From: Platycnemis pennipes
Taxonomy: Eukaryota; Arthropoda; Insecta; Odonata; Platycnemididae
DNA length: 64,000 nucleotides
Reading direction: 5' to 3'
NCBI GenBank assembly: GCA_933228895.1
Contig: OW121857.1
Coordinates: 9,424,001 to 9,488,000, forward strand
In this document: piece by piece, positions 44,725-56,249 of the stretch
How the letters are laid out: each line of letters opens with the position of its first letter
Position numbering within the stretch: the first letter of the stretch is position 1
Position numbers and translations under genes: made by a program
The notes under the pieces: model-generated
Told to the model about the DNA's origin: nothing
Seen by the model: the letters and a program-made list of their open reading frames with translations, nothing else
The model's database searches: none

Positions 44725-45360
44725 GAAGGTGATGAAATCTCTCATTACGGTCAATAATTAATCATGTTAATCATCGTGGCAAATAATAATGTTCTGGATC
44801 GTGGATGATCAGAGTTCTGTACGATCCCAAACTATTAACGGAATAAACAAACGAGTTGTGTACCATGCAAATGAGGAAAGACTAACAAAAGAAGACGTCA
44901 TTATGGCGTATCTTGTTTTCCCGATGCTATATCAGATAAGTATGACTTTTGAAAATTATATAAGCTATTCCGATTGTCACTTTTAGGGTAAACAGCTGGC
45001 AATTGGAGGTCAGTGCAAGCCTTAGGGACGACGAGGATCAAACACGGAGCACTAATCGCGACGTGACCGGTACACCAACCACAACAACAATTCATTCCCA
45101 TTGCAGAGCCTCCAATGGTGCCGAAGTGATGCATACTCCCCTTGTTGGAGCAACTTCTAAGAGAAAAACTAGCTTGTCATTGGAAGAAACCGCTGTCTCA
45201 CTTTGCCAAGAGGAGGGGAGGGAGGCGCTTGAGGATCCAGAGGGAGGGAAGAGAAGAACGCCTCGCACTGGAAGGGATGCTCGAGGAGAGAAAACTGTCC
45301 GTGTGGATGACGGCACGCACACTGTAGGAGTGCCCACCCAGACGATACCATACTCGACCA
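44725..45360. other. No gene supported
   Basis: A 133-codon frame (45003-45404) runs into MITE sequence and is not taken as a gene. Confidence 0.4.
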
Positions 45361-46257
45361 GGGGGGTTGTTCTTGAAACCGCCGGGATTATCTCGAATAG
45401 GTAACCAAGGAGTCATGTGGTTCAAACAAGAAAGAGCGATGTTACTTTTCACTAGTTAGGCCCCACCCTGAGTATGCAGCCAGTGTATGGGATCCGAATG
45501 AATTAGGTTTGATCATAGAACTAGACAGTGTGCAGCGTAGAGCAGCTAGGTTCGTTAAAAGGTGTTACGATAGGTTGAGTAGCATTTCTGAATTAATAAA
45601 AGAATTAGGGTGGGAATCATTATCAGAGCGTAGGTTAAGGTACAGATTAAATCTATTGGAGAAATTTCAATCGGATAGCTTTACTGAAGATGTTAGGCAC
45701 ATATTAAAAACACCAGCGTATTATGCTAGATTCGACCAGATAAATAAGATTAGAGAGATAGATTGTCGTACCGATAGATTCAAAATGACATTTTTCCCCC
45801 CTACTATAAGAGTACAGAATAGGCAGCATAGCAAAGGGATAGGTAGGGGAAATATTTTAGAGTATTCTGTAGTGCATGATGCATGTATTAATCCTTTAAA
45901 TACTATGGATACTAACAATAAGTTGCATGAGACCCTATAGTTGCTTGTTTGCATGTCGGTAGTGCATGCTTGGTGATCTTCACCCCCTGCCACACACCCT
46001 CGCGGTGGCTTGCAGGGTATCGTGTAGATGTAGAAAAAAGGGTTCGAAATGGGGTATGTTTGTATTGCTCATTAAAATGTCGCTAATAGTTTTTTTTTAG
46101 TTTTCATCATCCTAAGGCTCCACATATGAGGCAGATGAGATAAAACTCGTGTAAAAAAACATAGTGAGATCGTGATGTACGATTCAAATAGACCAAATTT
46201 GCGAACCGGTCGTGTTTATACCACGCGACTCCTAGGTTACCTATTCGAGATAATCCA
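45361..46257. mobile_element. Long-TIR MITE, copy 2, split by a LINE-A
   Basis: Parts 45361-45433 (GGGGGGTTGTTCTTGAAACC, then GGGATTATCTCGAATAGG) and 46034-46257 (GGGTTCGAAATGGGGTATG to CTATTCGAGATAATCC). The join is at CAAGAAA / AAGGGTTCG, where copy 1 reads CAAGAAAGTGTTCG. The outermost right end is missing. Confidence 0.85.
45434..46033 (+). mobile_element. LINE-A 5'-truncated copy inside a MITE
   Basis: Open frame 45509-45940 (143 residues): IELDSVQRRAARFVKRCYDR, LGWESLSERRLRYRLNLLEK, DVRHILKTPAYYARFDQINK, IREIDCRTDRFKMTFFPPTI. It ends NGL-free with NPLNTMDTNN before the 3' UTR. The intact frame and intact tail suggest a young insertion. Confidence 0.92.
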
Positions 46258-46412
46258 CTCTAGTCACCAAGAAACTAATTGACCTAGCGTCATGTAAAAA
46301 TCGATTACGAAATAAACAGAAAATTTAGCGGTATTTACTTATTATTTTCAATTTACGTAACGATATTGATTGTTTGTGCTGACACTTTGCAATTAAATTA
46401 ACACGCATAATT

Positions 46413-46955
46413 AATCAAAAGAAGAATCTACTTACAGCTGGAAATACAAGCTTGGAAGTAAGGAAGCATTTCACCAAAACGTATATCTGGAGCGTGTTTC
46501 TTTACGGCAGTGAGGCATGGACGATGACAGCAGCGGAGAAGAAGAGGGTGGAAGCATCGAAATGTGGTGCTATCGAAGAATGATGAAGATAAAATGGATC
46601 GACCGAGTGACAAATGAAGAAGTCCTAGGAAGAGTGGGAGAAAAGAGAAGTATGCTGAAAACTATAAAAAGAAGACGGGACAACTTGATCGGCCCGATTA
46701 AGACACTTAAAAAAACTTAAAAACTTATCGTGTCTTATAATCTTAAGACACGATGGCCTGATGAAGACAATCGTAGAAGGAAAAGTGAACGGGAAGAATG
46801 GAAAAGGCAGGCCTCGTATGAGTTACATAGAACAGGTCTTAAAGGACGTGAAAAAATGGAACTGCGTTAATGTGAAGGGGTTGGCCGATAGAAGATTCGA
46901 GTGGAGGGCTGCGTCAAACCAAACCTAGGATTGTTGACCCTTGATGGTGATGAAA
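46413..46955 (+). mobile_element. LINE-C (RTE-like) fragment, copy 3, with a filler insertion
   Basis: Starts at QKKNLLTAGNTSLEVRK, then TYIWSVFLYGSEAWTMTAAE, WCYRRMMKIKWIDRVTNEEV and GKGRPRMSYIEQV. One base is lost near 46557 (GGAAGCATCGAAATG). About 45 bp are added at 46695-46739. Ends GATTGTTGACCCTTGATGG. Confidence 0.82.
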
Positions 46956-47570
46956 TTAAACTAAAACTTTTGCAGAGACGAACAAATGAATCAAAATCCA
47001 ATTCTTACCATTAGAACAGTGCTTTTGAGCTATTCAAGAATATTGCAACTATGGAGCCCACAGAGAACAAATTACAGACCCCAATCTCAAAGTTGGGGAG
47101 AATTTCGGGGTCGAGCGTAATGGCATTACAGGGGCAGAGACTCTGGATAGCTGCCAGAGAGATAAAGGCACAAAATTCCAAAAGTTGAGAGAGGGTCGAG
47201 TTTAACTGACGGAGAGAGAGAGAGTGAGGGGCAGTACGAAGATCTTTCAAAGCACAATACCTGTCCTCCTTCGGCCAATGAGAACACGCATGGATTACGC
47301 ACGGGGCAAACAAAATTATTAAATATCTCGTTGGCATTAAAGAGAAAGGGGTCATTTTTTGATGTTACAACGTCAGCAGAAGGGCTTTAATGACTGCCAC
47401 CTAAGGTAAATGATAATAGCAAAGTCAAAAACGGGGCATAAATTTATTCTCAAAAAACCGACATAGAGGACTTGATGAGAACTGATAATAAAAGAATTCC
47501 TGAATACCAAGACGTGATTGTGACGACACCAGTGGAAAATTAAAATTAGCACGCGGTGTTTCGTAATCGT
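46956..47570. other. No gene seen
   Basis: A GAGAGAGAGAG run near 47214; otherwise unremarkable. Confidence 0.4.
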
Positions 47571-48001
47571 AAAAGAATTAGGGTGGGAATCATTATCAGA
47601 GCGTAGGTTTAAGGTACAGATTAAATCTATTAGAGAAATTTCAATCGGATAGCTTTACTGAAGATGTTAGGAACATATTAAAAACACCAGCGTATTATGC
47701 TAGATTCGACCAGATAAATGAGATTAGATATAGATTGTCGTACCGATAGATTCAAAATGGCATTTTTCCCCCGTACTATAAGAGAACAGAATAGGCAGCA
47801 TATCAAAGGGATAGGTAGGGGAAATATTTTAGAGTAGTCTGTAGTGCATGATGCATGTATTAACCCCTTAAATACTATAGATACTAACAATCTACTTGCA
47901 TGAGACCCTATGTTTTCATGTCGGCAGTGCATGCTTGGTGATCTTCACCCCCTGCCACACACCCTCGCGGTGGCTTGCAGGGTATCGTGTAGATGTAGAT
48001 G
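47571..48001 (+). mobile_element. LINE-A short copy (about 430 bp)
   Basis: Begins at the codons for KELGWESLSERR with a one-base insertion in the next codons, then DVRNILKTPAYYARFDQINE. Intact 3' UTR and tail. Confidence 0.88.
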
Positions 48002-49424
48002 AATGTTTTTACATCAATGCGGAATTAGCAAGAACTTCGGCACGACATGGTCGTCTTCCGACTTGAATTAATCTGCCCATGATTACCACACTTCAGCGCA
48101 TTAATCTCGTTCTGCGTTCACGGGGTCGGGTGAAAAATGTCGATGGTGGCCCTTTAGCGGCCTGTGCGCATCCGCGACAGTCGAAAGTGAAAGCACGAAT
48201 CGATCCGTGCAGGGGGATCCGTACCCCTTCCTCCGCCCCTGGGAGAAAGTAGTGCATAGTCATCCCCTCCCTACCTCGTGCCCCTTCCACCCCCCCCCCC
48301 TCCCTCCTCCGCCGAGGGGAGGGTGGCCGAAAGGGGAGGTTTCAAGGTCCTCCCGAACATGTGACGGTGGTGGTCCAGAGGTTGTCACCTGGGAGATGCT
48401 CCCACTCCACCCTATTCGCGGATGCCAAATTTACATTTGGCAAAGTTAATGCGTCCGTATTTCAAAAGCCCTGCTGAAGATCAACGATACTCAGGACGAA
48501 AGCTTCAGGCTCGGTGGAACTATTGCGGAGAAACAAGACGAAGAGGTAGGTCTGAGAACTGTCAGAAATGCCACCTCCACAAGACGGTCACTTAGCGGTC
48601 AGGGACGCTCGGAGGAAGCGGATGCCAAATTTATATTTTGCTGACTTCCCATCAAACATTTCACGATTTACCGGCAGAAGCGAATGCTAATGGCGGCAAC
48701 ATTTCGGCGACAGCATCTCGGAAGACATGACATAGGTTCTGATCGCATCACTGATCATTAGATGTTGGCAGATACACTACTTCACGATGCCGGTACCCAC
48801 ACATTTGTTCAGAATGGGGCAATATGCTCCCGTACACTCATCATTACCTAGCGAATCAATTAACACGGATGACATTTTGGAATATTTACAGAATGTATAG
48901 TCAACTTTACAAGCCTAATGTATACCTCTTTAAGATATATTACTCCAGTATTGCTACGTAACAATGAACATTAATCAAGCACTCTGCTTCTAAAATATTT
49001 TGCCGGCCTACGACGTTCAAATAAGCACAATTTAGTCAAGTACCTAGAAAATGGGATTCTAGGGGACTAAAGCCCTTCTAAGTACGCTTAAGATTGAGAG
49101 GAGAGAGGAATCTTCCAACAAAATGAGTTCCCAGCAACTGTCGTAACGGAACACAGAATGATCGTTTCGACGCTTCTAGCGTCTCGTGGAATTAGCTACG
49201 TTTAGGTTCTCTCAACACCACTGACACCGGAAATTACCAATAAATATAGTCCTTCGCAAGCATTCTGACAAACAGAGATAAAAAGTTACTGATATGTGGG
49301 GTAGGCTTGGTACAAATATCACAATCACAGCGATGAGTTAGTTGAGAATTGATTTGTGGTTAAGATCACTGAACAAAGACAGAGACACTTGGACGTTTGG
49401 TCGCCCGTCAAGTAATACGAAATC
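48002..49424. other. No gene seen; poly-C tract at about 48291-48302
   Basis: No recognisable coding or repeat ends. C-rich low complexity around 48265-48325. Confidence 0.4.
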
Positions 49425-49427
49425 TAA

Positions 49428-49836
49428 AGCCCGTTTCACAGGATACTTGATCCAGTACAAGGTTTAGTATACTCGCTAGTATGCTAGCTTTCCAGTCTCG
49501 TGTGAACAGAACCAGTATACTGGCTGGCAAGCATGCTAGATAGTATACTCGCTGAGCTACTGGATTTCATACTTGATGCGGTACTAGATTACTAGTAGGG
49601 CCTAGTAGCCCAGTAGCCATCGACCAATCAAGTCACGTTACAGGCGCTGTGCGAACTTCTGTTTTTTTAAATTAGTATGGAATCATATGGAATAACCGAT
49701 TCATAGCAAGCACAAGGTCGATGATCGTGTGAAACCTCCCAGGACGGTTCCAATCATACTAGATTCCGTCCTCAATATCAAGTAGCCGCTAGCACACTGG
49801 GTCTTGTGCTGGATCAAGCATGGTGTGATACGAAAT
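49428..49836. mobile_element. Harbinger-like MITE, family H4 (409 bp)
   Basis: Ends AGCCCGTTTCACAGGATACT (inward TTGATCCAG) and, inverted, ATTTCGTATCACACCATGCT (inward TTGATCCAG). The duplication is CTAA at 49424-49427 and 49837-49840, containing TAA. Subterminal direct words AGTATACTCGCTAG recur. Non-coding. Confidence 0.72.
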
Positions 49837-49840
49837 CTAA

Positions 49841-50317
49841 CCGACGACAGAGACGGATTCTGGCACACGTGGTCCGTTGCCGGGATCGCCCGCTACGAGC
49901 GAAGCGGAACCGCCTTCCCGTCGAATCAAACTCCCGGCTGTCCCGCCTCGACTACGGGGCGATTATTAATTCGGGTTCTCTCCCCACCCTATGGGGGGCA
50001 AGGGGCAGGGACTGCGCGCCTCCAACCTACCCGAACCTCAAAACGCAAGGGCAAGGGAGGGAAGTTATCGATCAGCGGCGAGAAGGGTCCCTTTCTCTGG
50101 GTCGTCCCGAGAACATACTCCATCCCACAGCCTCGCTCACCACCCTCGGGAGTATCTGAGGATTACACCCAAGACGTCAAAATTACACCCCTTTAGATAA
50201 GGGTAAGGACCGGAAATGAAACAATGCAGCCATGTTTGCTTACGAAAAGTCTTATGAGGAGGATGGGTGGCAGCTCGGGTACAGGATTACCGAGTAGCCA
50301 AACAGTTTTCTTAACGG
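49841..50317. other. No gene supported
   Basis: Overlapping open frames in two phases (49804-50196, 49806-50159) start inside the H4 element and resemble nothing known to me. Confidence 0.4.
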
Positions 50318-50366
50318 TACGTGGCAGGGGGTGAACGTTCATCGGACAGGTACTGGTTAACATGCA
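50318..50366 (-). repeat. LINE-A/B tail relic
   Basis: GTGGCAGGGGGTGAACGTTCAT followed by ACATGCAG matches part of the LINE 3' end; the hairpin partner is absent. Confidence 0.5.
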
Positions 50367-51236
50367 GCATAAGATTTGCGAAAGTCGACAAAACTTAAGG
50401 CGATACAGCCCTTGAACATGAAACGATTTTCTACAGCTATTTTGTTCATTCACGTTCACGAGACCAGTAGAAATTTGAATCGCATTTCTCCCTCTTCAGG
50501 CTAAATTTCACAGCACGCAAATTGGAGGAATTTTATATCAACGGGTATATTATAAAACACCAACAGGCTGTAGGTGGGTCAGATGAAGGATAATAACCCA
50601 TGGATTGACCTGAGAATGTCCAGTCCCGGCGACGATGTAACGTCGCAACGATGAAGTGGGGTAAAAAGCGCCATTTCAAATCGCTCAGCCATATTGAAAG
50701 GCTCAAGTGTTGTGAATACAAGTCGCGCTGGGGGCAATTCATCAAGCCCGAGCCGACTTTTACTATGACTTCACCGGAATACGGTGCTGGGTCGTTCTAG
50801 ATATCATTCTTAGTTGAAAAAAGGTTTCGAGGCCCACGAGACAAGCGACCTCGAGCTCTGGTATGTTTCTCAATGCGCAATGAAGGAGGCTTTCAGTGGG
50901 GATTAGAATTATCTAATACTAAAGTTAGATTAGATGCAAACCATAGCGATGAAAGTTTACTTCCAAGGCAATGAATAACCGCATCCACATTCGAAGGTCT
51001 TATTTTGCGGTCAAGAGTTGAATTTCCCTGTTTTCCCTAATTGTAGCACTTTTATCAGCACGCCATACATACTGCGATTTGGTCCAAGCTAGAAAGAGCA
51101 CACAAGAAGATAGAAATATTCTGGGTTACGACATCCACTTCGGCGTCACCAAAGGACTGACACAATTGGACAACTCTGGACCCAAATGGAGCCCTATGAA
51201 TTCGGACAAGGCTTACGTCCTTATAGGGTAGAATTG
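50367..51236. other. No gene or known repeat recognised
   Basis: No supportable feature. Confidence 0.4.
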
Positions 51237-51744
51237 GGTCATTTACCATATTTTTTATTTCCGAATCTGATAGAGTTTCTAAAATAAAAAGACCCGTATT
51301 TTTCCGTTTTTTGATCCGTCAATTATTTCTCGAGTTATAAGCGGCGAAATACTGATGTTTTTAACCCTTTCGGAAAAGTGGGTGTGGTGCAACCTCCGAC
51401 GTATAACGACTTCGTCCAATCACAACTGAGCTCGCGAAGCTACTTTGCCTTATCGCAAGGGGGGGGACACAACTGATTCTGCCAGTGGGAGCAGTTGCGA
51501 CAGCATCTGTGCGAGCAGACCTTCCAAGAACAACCCTCCACTCCCTTCCCTTCCCCTAAAAGCAGACTAGGACGGGAGGAAAATGATGTCAATGTTATCA
51601 CAGAAGCTTTTTCGGTGGGCGTCACCTTTTGCTTGTTTTAATTTTTGATTTATGAGCGAATGGTTGTGGTTAGAAGATTACTTTTTTTTCCATCTATCGA
51701 TTTCGTGTACAAAATTGCGATTTCGGTTCCGAGTAAACGCCCCC
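51237..51744 (+). repeat. Dispersed repeat R520, copy 3
   Basis: GGTCATTTACCATATTTTTT to GAGTAAACGCCCCC with small deletions relative to copies 1 and 2 (for example near 51690). Confidence 0.8.
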
Positions 51745-52213
51745 ATACATGAATCAGATAATCAAGGAACAGCAACTTGCTGTAAGTGTAGAGTGGAAGG
51801 AAAGTGGGACGCGGAGGAAAAACGGTGTAAGGGGGTTTGGGAGGTGGTGGGAGGGGACACCGCGGCCGAAGCGCGCGGCAGTGGGTGACTGACTCGAATG
51901 CAAGGAGACGCCCAACGGGGAGGAGATCCGCATGCGAACGGGGGTGGACGCGAACAAATGAAACGAGGCCACCGCTTCCCCAGCTATGCACGCGCGAGAG
52001 AAAGGCCTGCTGGGAAGGGCTGGAAGCAGGGCAGCATGGGCTGAGAGGTACCGGGATCTGACCGCGGGCTGATACATGCTTTGGGGCGATACCAGAGCAG
52101 GTGATGCCACAATTTGGACGTCCAAATTCATGCGTGACAGAGACAAGTCCTATTTCACGACATGAAAAATGACCCACGTATCCAACAGAAATGTCGGTGA
52201 AATCTTCTAGAGG
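51745..52213. other. No gene supported
   Basis: Overlapping frames on both strands (51650-52177 minus, 51754-52146 minus, 51837-52061 plus) reflect composition. Confidence 0.4.
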
Positions 52214-52404
52214 TGTAACGTCTGATATTTGTTTTGTTTGTTTGAGAGATGTTGGTGGGTTGCTGGGGGAGTGAAGCGGGGGGATTGTTGGGTTGTTGAT
52301 CGGTTGTTGAGATGGTGTGGAGAGGAAGAATAAAGGAGAGTCTGATAAGCAGCGTTTTCTTTTTTGAAGTTAGTGTTCTCCCGTAATGTTTGCCCGACGT
52401 TACA
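52214..52404 (+). mobile_element. Solo LTR, copy 2 (191 bp)
   Basis: TGTAACGTCTGATATTTG to CCCGACGTTACA, with GAATAAAGG as the poly(A) signal. Flanks GAGG (52210-52213) and GAGT (52405-52408) would be a 4-bp duplication with one mismatch. Homologous to the copy at 6960. Confidence 0.65.
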
Positions 52405-52602
52405 GAGTCATTTCAGCCATGACACATTGGTATCCCGGGTCCACAGTCAGGAACATAACAAACAACCCCTTGATATTCTTCGCGTCAACTACCCTGGGGA
52501 AGGGATCCGAAGATTGACCAGGTGGGTATTATGCGAGGGGGAGAGGAATATCTAAGCGCCAAAAAAATTGATGAAAACATCAAAAACATATGACACAACC
52601 CA

Positions 52603-52652
52603 GAGCATCTCTCAACTGTCACAGCAGTCAACTACTAAGTGTAAACGCTGCT
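52603..52652. repeat. Harbinger-like MITE H1, right-end relic
   Basis: CATCTCTCAACTGTCACAGC, then AGTCAACTACTAAGTGT and AAACGCTGCT, followed by TAA. The rest of the element is missing. Confidence 0.65.
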
Positions 52653-53383
52653 TAACGGTTTCGACGCTTTCGATCCTCGTGTTATTAATTTTATAGGATC
52701 GAATTATTCGAATTATTGACTGATTCCAATTATCAAACTGCATTTTGGTATTTCCGTTGCGGGCCCAAGGGAGGACCCGAGTAATGATGTTGCAGTTCTC
52801 TCTCGCACTCCCAATACCACCTCCCCTCACCCCATTCTCTGTGCAACCGCGCTCGGCGCGCACCCAGCTTCGATGCCGGACTCGTGGCTGCTTAACCGGC
52901 TGTCACGTGGTCCGCCGCGCCCCCTTTTTCTCAATTGCCGCCAGCCCTTTGGACCTATCGCCCCTCACGCGACGGGGGCCCTCTCTCGAGAAATCTCCCC
53001 GCACTCCGTCACGTGCCATGGTGAATGGAGGGAACAATGAGCCTGAAGATCTCGGAGCGAGGCCGCCTTTTACTTCATGTTGCACTCGGAGTTACTCCAA
53101 ATACGGCGCTGCTGAACGAGCAGTGATCTATGCACTTCGGCATACCCTTGGGTACTACCATCGGCGCAGAAATTATGTGCACTCGAGTTTGAATACGAAT
53201 AACAAACTAATAGCTAGGCCTACAGAAAAACTAATCACACAGAAATTTTCCTTATTTCATTCTGCGTTATTCGATAGCAGATCTAAATTTTTAAAACGCA
53301 TTTTCATATTTTTTGCAACAGTTGTAACGTAAGAGGCCGGTTTTTGACGGTGTCCGAGCGAAGCGCCGACTTTCTATCTAAAT
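52653..53383. other. No gene supported
   Basis: A 195-codon frame at 52745-53332 is open but has no recognisable domain, a low-complexity N-terminal part and no partner evidence. Confidence 0.35.
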
Positions 53384-53502
53384 CTAGATGCATGAGACCC
53401 TATAGTTGCTTGTTTGCATGACGGTAGTGCATGCTTGGTGATCTTCACCACCTGCCACACACCCTCGCGGTGGCTTGCAGGGTATCGTGTAGATGTAGAT
53501 GT
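53384..53502 (+). mobile_element. LINE-A tail-only insertion
   Basis: Only the last 119 bp: TGCATGAGACCCTATAGTTG, then GATCTTCACCACCTGCCACA, the hairpin and TGTAGATGTAGATG. Either extreme 5' truncation or a decayed copy. Confidence 0.8.
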
Positions 53503-53567
53503 GCCTCACGTAAGATGCTCCCCCAACCTTTGCAATAGTCGTATTCGACTTCATTTCTCTCTTCTCT

Positions 53568-53581
53568 CTCTCTCTCTCTCT
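53568..53581. repeat. (CT)n microsatellite
   Basis: CTCTCTCTCTCTCT run between two LINE tails. Confidence 0.85.
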
Positions 53582-53619
53582 AAGCGAGCTCGCCCTCCTA
53601 AGGCGTGTCGTAGCAAATT

Positions 53620-53694
53620 GGTCCATGTTCGGTGATCTTCACCCCCTGCCACACACCCTCGCGGTGGCATTCAATGTATTGCATGGATGTAGAT
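53620..53694 (+). mobile_element. LINE-A tail-only fragment, second copy
   Basis: GTTCGGTGATCTTCACCCCC, then CTGCCACACACCCTCGCGGT and a diverged GGCATTCAATGTATTGCATG before GATGTAGATG. Confidence 0.7.
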
Positions 53695-53812
53695 GGTCAT
53701 TGCGTCGATTCCCACTCCCTCTGAGTTGGAGCATCACTCTTATGGATTTGATCAATCTCAGTCTGATTAACTTGATTAACCTATGCAAGATTAACAAAGA
53801 TTTAGAGAATTT

Positions 53813-54093
53813 GCACCTATCCCTTTGCTATGCTGCCTATTCTCTTCTCTTATAGTACGGGGGGAAAATACCATTTTGAATCCATCAGTACGACAATCTA
53901 CCTCTCTAATCTTGTTTATCTTGTCGAATCTAGCATAATTTTTTAATATATACCTAACATCCTCAGTAAAGCTATCCGATTGAAATTTCTCTAAGAGATT
54001 TAATCTGTACTTTAACCTACGCTCTGATAATGATTCCCACCCTAATTCTTTTATTAATTCTGAAACGCTACTCAACCTATCGTAACACATTTC
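53813..54093 (-). mobile_element. LINE-A internal fragment without tail
   Basis: Minus strand codons CYDRLSSVSELIKELGWESL, SERRLKYRLNLLEKFQSDSF, IREVDCRTDGFKMVFSPRTI. The 3' UTR is absent: it stops at KGIG. Truncated at both ends. Confidence 0.85.
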
Positions 54094-54446
54094 AAGGAGG
54101 GGGCAGCAGAGACAATAATGCAATGAGTGCAAAAGGCGACGGGTAGTCAAGGCCACTTCCTTCGGAGCGATACGCCCAGGGTCACGTGATCCGAGGCTTA
54201 TCTCGCTTTGTCTGTCGCGCGCAAATCGAGTTGCATCACACGAAGATCCTCCGTGTTGATGTCACCGCCCTGCATCACACTCGCAAACGGCGAGCCATAG
54301 AGGCAGCGAAGAAGGCTATTTGAGAAATGACATGGAGTACAGAGAGAAAAGGGCGAGTCCCAGCCGAACGTGGATTGCACTTTCGATGTAATGTACCGGC
54401 ATTGAATAACCTGAATTGGCCGCGTCAAAATAATAGGGTGGATGTG
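54094..54446. other. No gene seen
   Basis: No recognisable feature. Confidence 0.4.
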
Positions 54447-54449
54447 TAA

Positions 54450-54982
54450 AGTTGCGTTTACAAGTAGCAGTTGACTGCTATGACGGTCAACTGCTAACAA
54501 CTATTAAGCCCCACTCGCATGTGTAAATAGCAACTGCGATGCGAGTTCATGTCGATACTGGACACATGTCGAACACTATCAATCCTAGTTCGAGCTATTA
54601 GCAAAGTTGAAGCCCGTCTACTTTCCAGCGGAAATGTATCCAACACAATCGCAACAATCGCCAACGGAAAGCAAAACACGACGTCTGATACCGGGAATTT
54701 GGATATAATAACAAGGATATCCCTCCCAAAAGAGGAGATTCTGCTCTTTAAAGAATGGGAACAAAAGATAATCGTCATTGGAATTTATTGCTTGAAGAAT
54801 TTCATGAAAATTTGAGCATCAATCACTATTGAAATAAAACTTTTTATTCGTTATGACAACGTCTAAATAGCGGCTTTAAGCTGCATAGAAGTTGGTGCAG
54901 ACGCATCATAGCAGTAGAGATAGAGATATATCGCGCATCTCGCAGCTGTCATAGCAGTTTACTGCTACGTGAAAACGCTGCT
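54450..54982. mobile_element. Harbinger-like MITE, family H1 copy 2 (533 bp)
   Basis: AGTTGCGTTTACAAGTAGCA to CTACGTGAAAACGCTGCT, duplication TAA (54447-54449 and 54983-54985). Closely similar to the copy at 10137 throughout, including GAACACTATCGATCC-like and AATGGGAACAAAAGATAATC interior blocks. Confidence 0.8.
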
Positions 54983-54985
54983 TAA

Positions 54986-55154
54986 CAACAAAGGAGACAC
55001 CAAGAAAACGACGGGGGAAATTAGCGGAAGAGATTGTCAAAGGTAAGAATAATCAGGTAAACAGAGCTTATTCTTCAAGTCTACTGCCAATTATATCTAG
55101 TTTTCTTTTGGAATACGCAGCTCACAACGGAAAGAGAGTGATGTACACCCACGA
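54986..55154. other. No gene seen
   Basis: Short spacer. Confidence 0.4.
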
Positions 55155-55303
55155 CTAGGGCTGTGCGATAGCACGATATATCGTCGACGATACTCGATAT
55201 CTACTTGATATCGGGATTCGATATTTCGAAACGCGATATCACGATATGTCGAAATCCGATATCACGATACATCGATATCCGGTATGTCCATATCCCGATA
55301 TGA
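55155..55303. repeat. GATATC-rich degenerate tandem array with a hAT-like end
   Basis: Starts CTAGGGCTGTGCGATAG and continues as degenerate CGATATC / ACGATAT repeats for about 150 bp. A CAGGGCTG(G/T)GCGATA start followed by GATAT-rich DNA is common at the ends of hAT-group elements in animals. The opposite end was not found. Confidence 0.6.
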
Positions 55304-55785
55304 CTGAACTTTTCTTGTTGAATTCGAGTTTTCAGTGATGAAATCGCATCATGGCCATTCCATTCGCCACATCCAAATTCTATGATAAAACTTAATAGTT
55401 AATAACAATAACAAATTAGACAATTTAAATATATAATTAACGATTGAGGAAGTTTAATATTTTATAAGGAAGAGACCGTTTATAGCACTTCAAGCCGATC
55501 AACCAATCAACCAACGGGTCACTGGCGTTGGAGAAGTCCTCGTTAACCCTGTTTGCGTGTGTGATTGAACTCACGAAGGAGGCTGTATTTTGTATACTAA
55601 CCTGAGTGATTGTGAGAGTCACTTTTCGTTTTTGTTTTTACCTTCATTCCCTTAATTTTGAGTGTGACGGTTGTTTGTAACGTTGTGAGTGAGTGTGCGA
55701 ATGTATCATTTGCTGCCACTTAAGTTTCTCCGTATGCTTGACTTTGTACGTGTGACTGAGAACTTACTTTGTATATCGTTTCTGT
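55304..55785. other. No gene seen
   Basis: AT-rich; nothing recognised. Confidence 0.4.
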
Positions 55786-56249
55786 CAGATCGCAGGTTGA
55801 AATTTAGACTTAATCTCTTAAACAAATTCCAAGACCATATTTTCAGTGATGATGTTAAAAATATTTTGCGGACCCGAACTTACTATGGTAGACTGGACCA
55901 TAATCACAAAATTAGAGAAATTGATTACCGAACTGACAGATTAAAATGTCCTTTTTTCCTCGTACTATTAGGGATATGAATAACGGCAAATATATCCAGT
56001 ACGAGTGTAGCAATGGATGGCATAGGTAGCTGCATGTTGGTAGGCATAAGGACTTCAAGCTAACCCAACTAACAGCATGTTTTTGCATGTATGCTTTGCT
56101 ATTTTAATCTTTTTCTACATAGTGTAGTTTTGAACAGTGCCTATAATACTAATCCTTTTTTATGCATGATATGTAGTGCATGTTTGGTGAGAATTCACCC
56201 CCTGCCACACACCTTTATGGAGGCTTCCAGGGTATCATGTAGATGTATA
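55786..56249 (+). mobile_element. LINE-B short copy
   Basis: SDRRLKFRLNLLNKFQDHIF, NILRTRTYYGRLDHNHKIRE, then one base is missing in the DRFKMSFF codons. 3' UTR and tail (CACCCCCTGCCACACACC..TTATGGAGGCTTCCAGGG). Confidence 0.88.

Noticed and set aside
51650..52177. 175-codon minus-strand frame and overlapping 130-codon frame
   Set aside because: Overlap R520 repeat DNA at one edge and show no domain.
52745..53332. 195-codon open frame on the plus strand
   Set aside because: Pro/Ser/Arg-rich from GC-rich DNA, no domain, overlapped by minus-strand frames; not supported as a gene.
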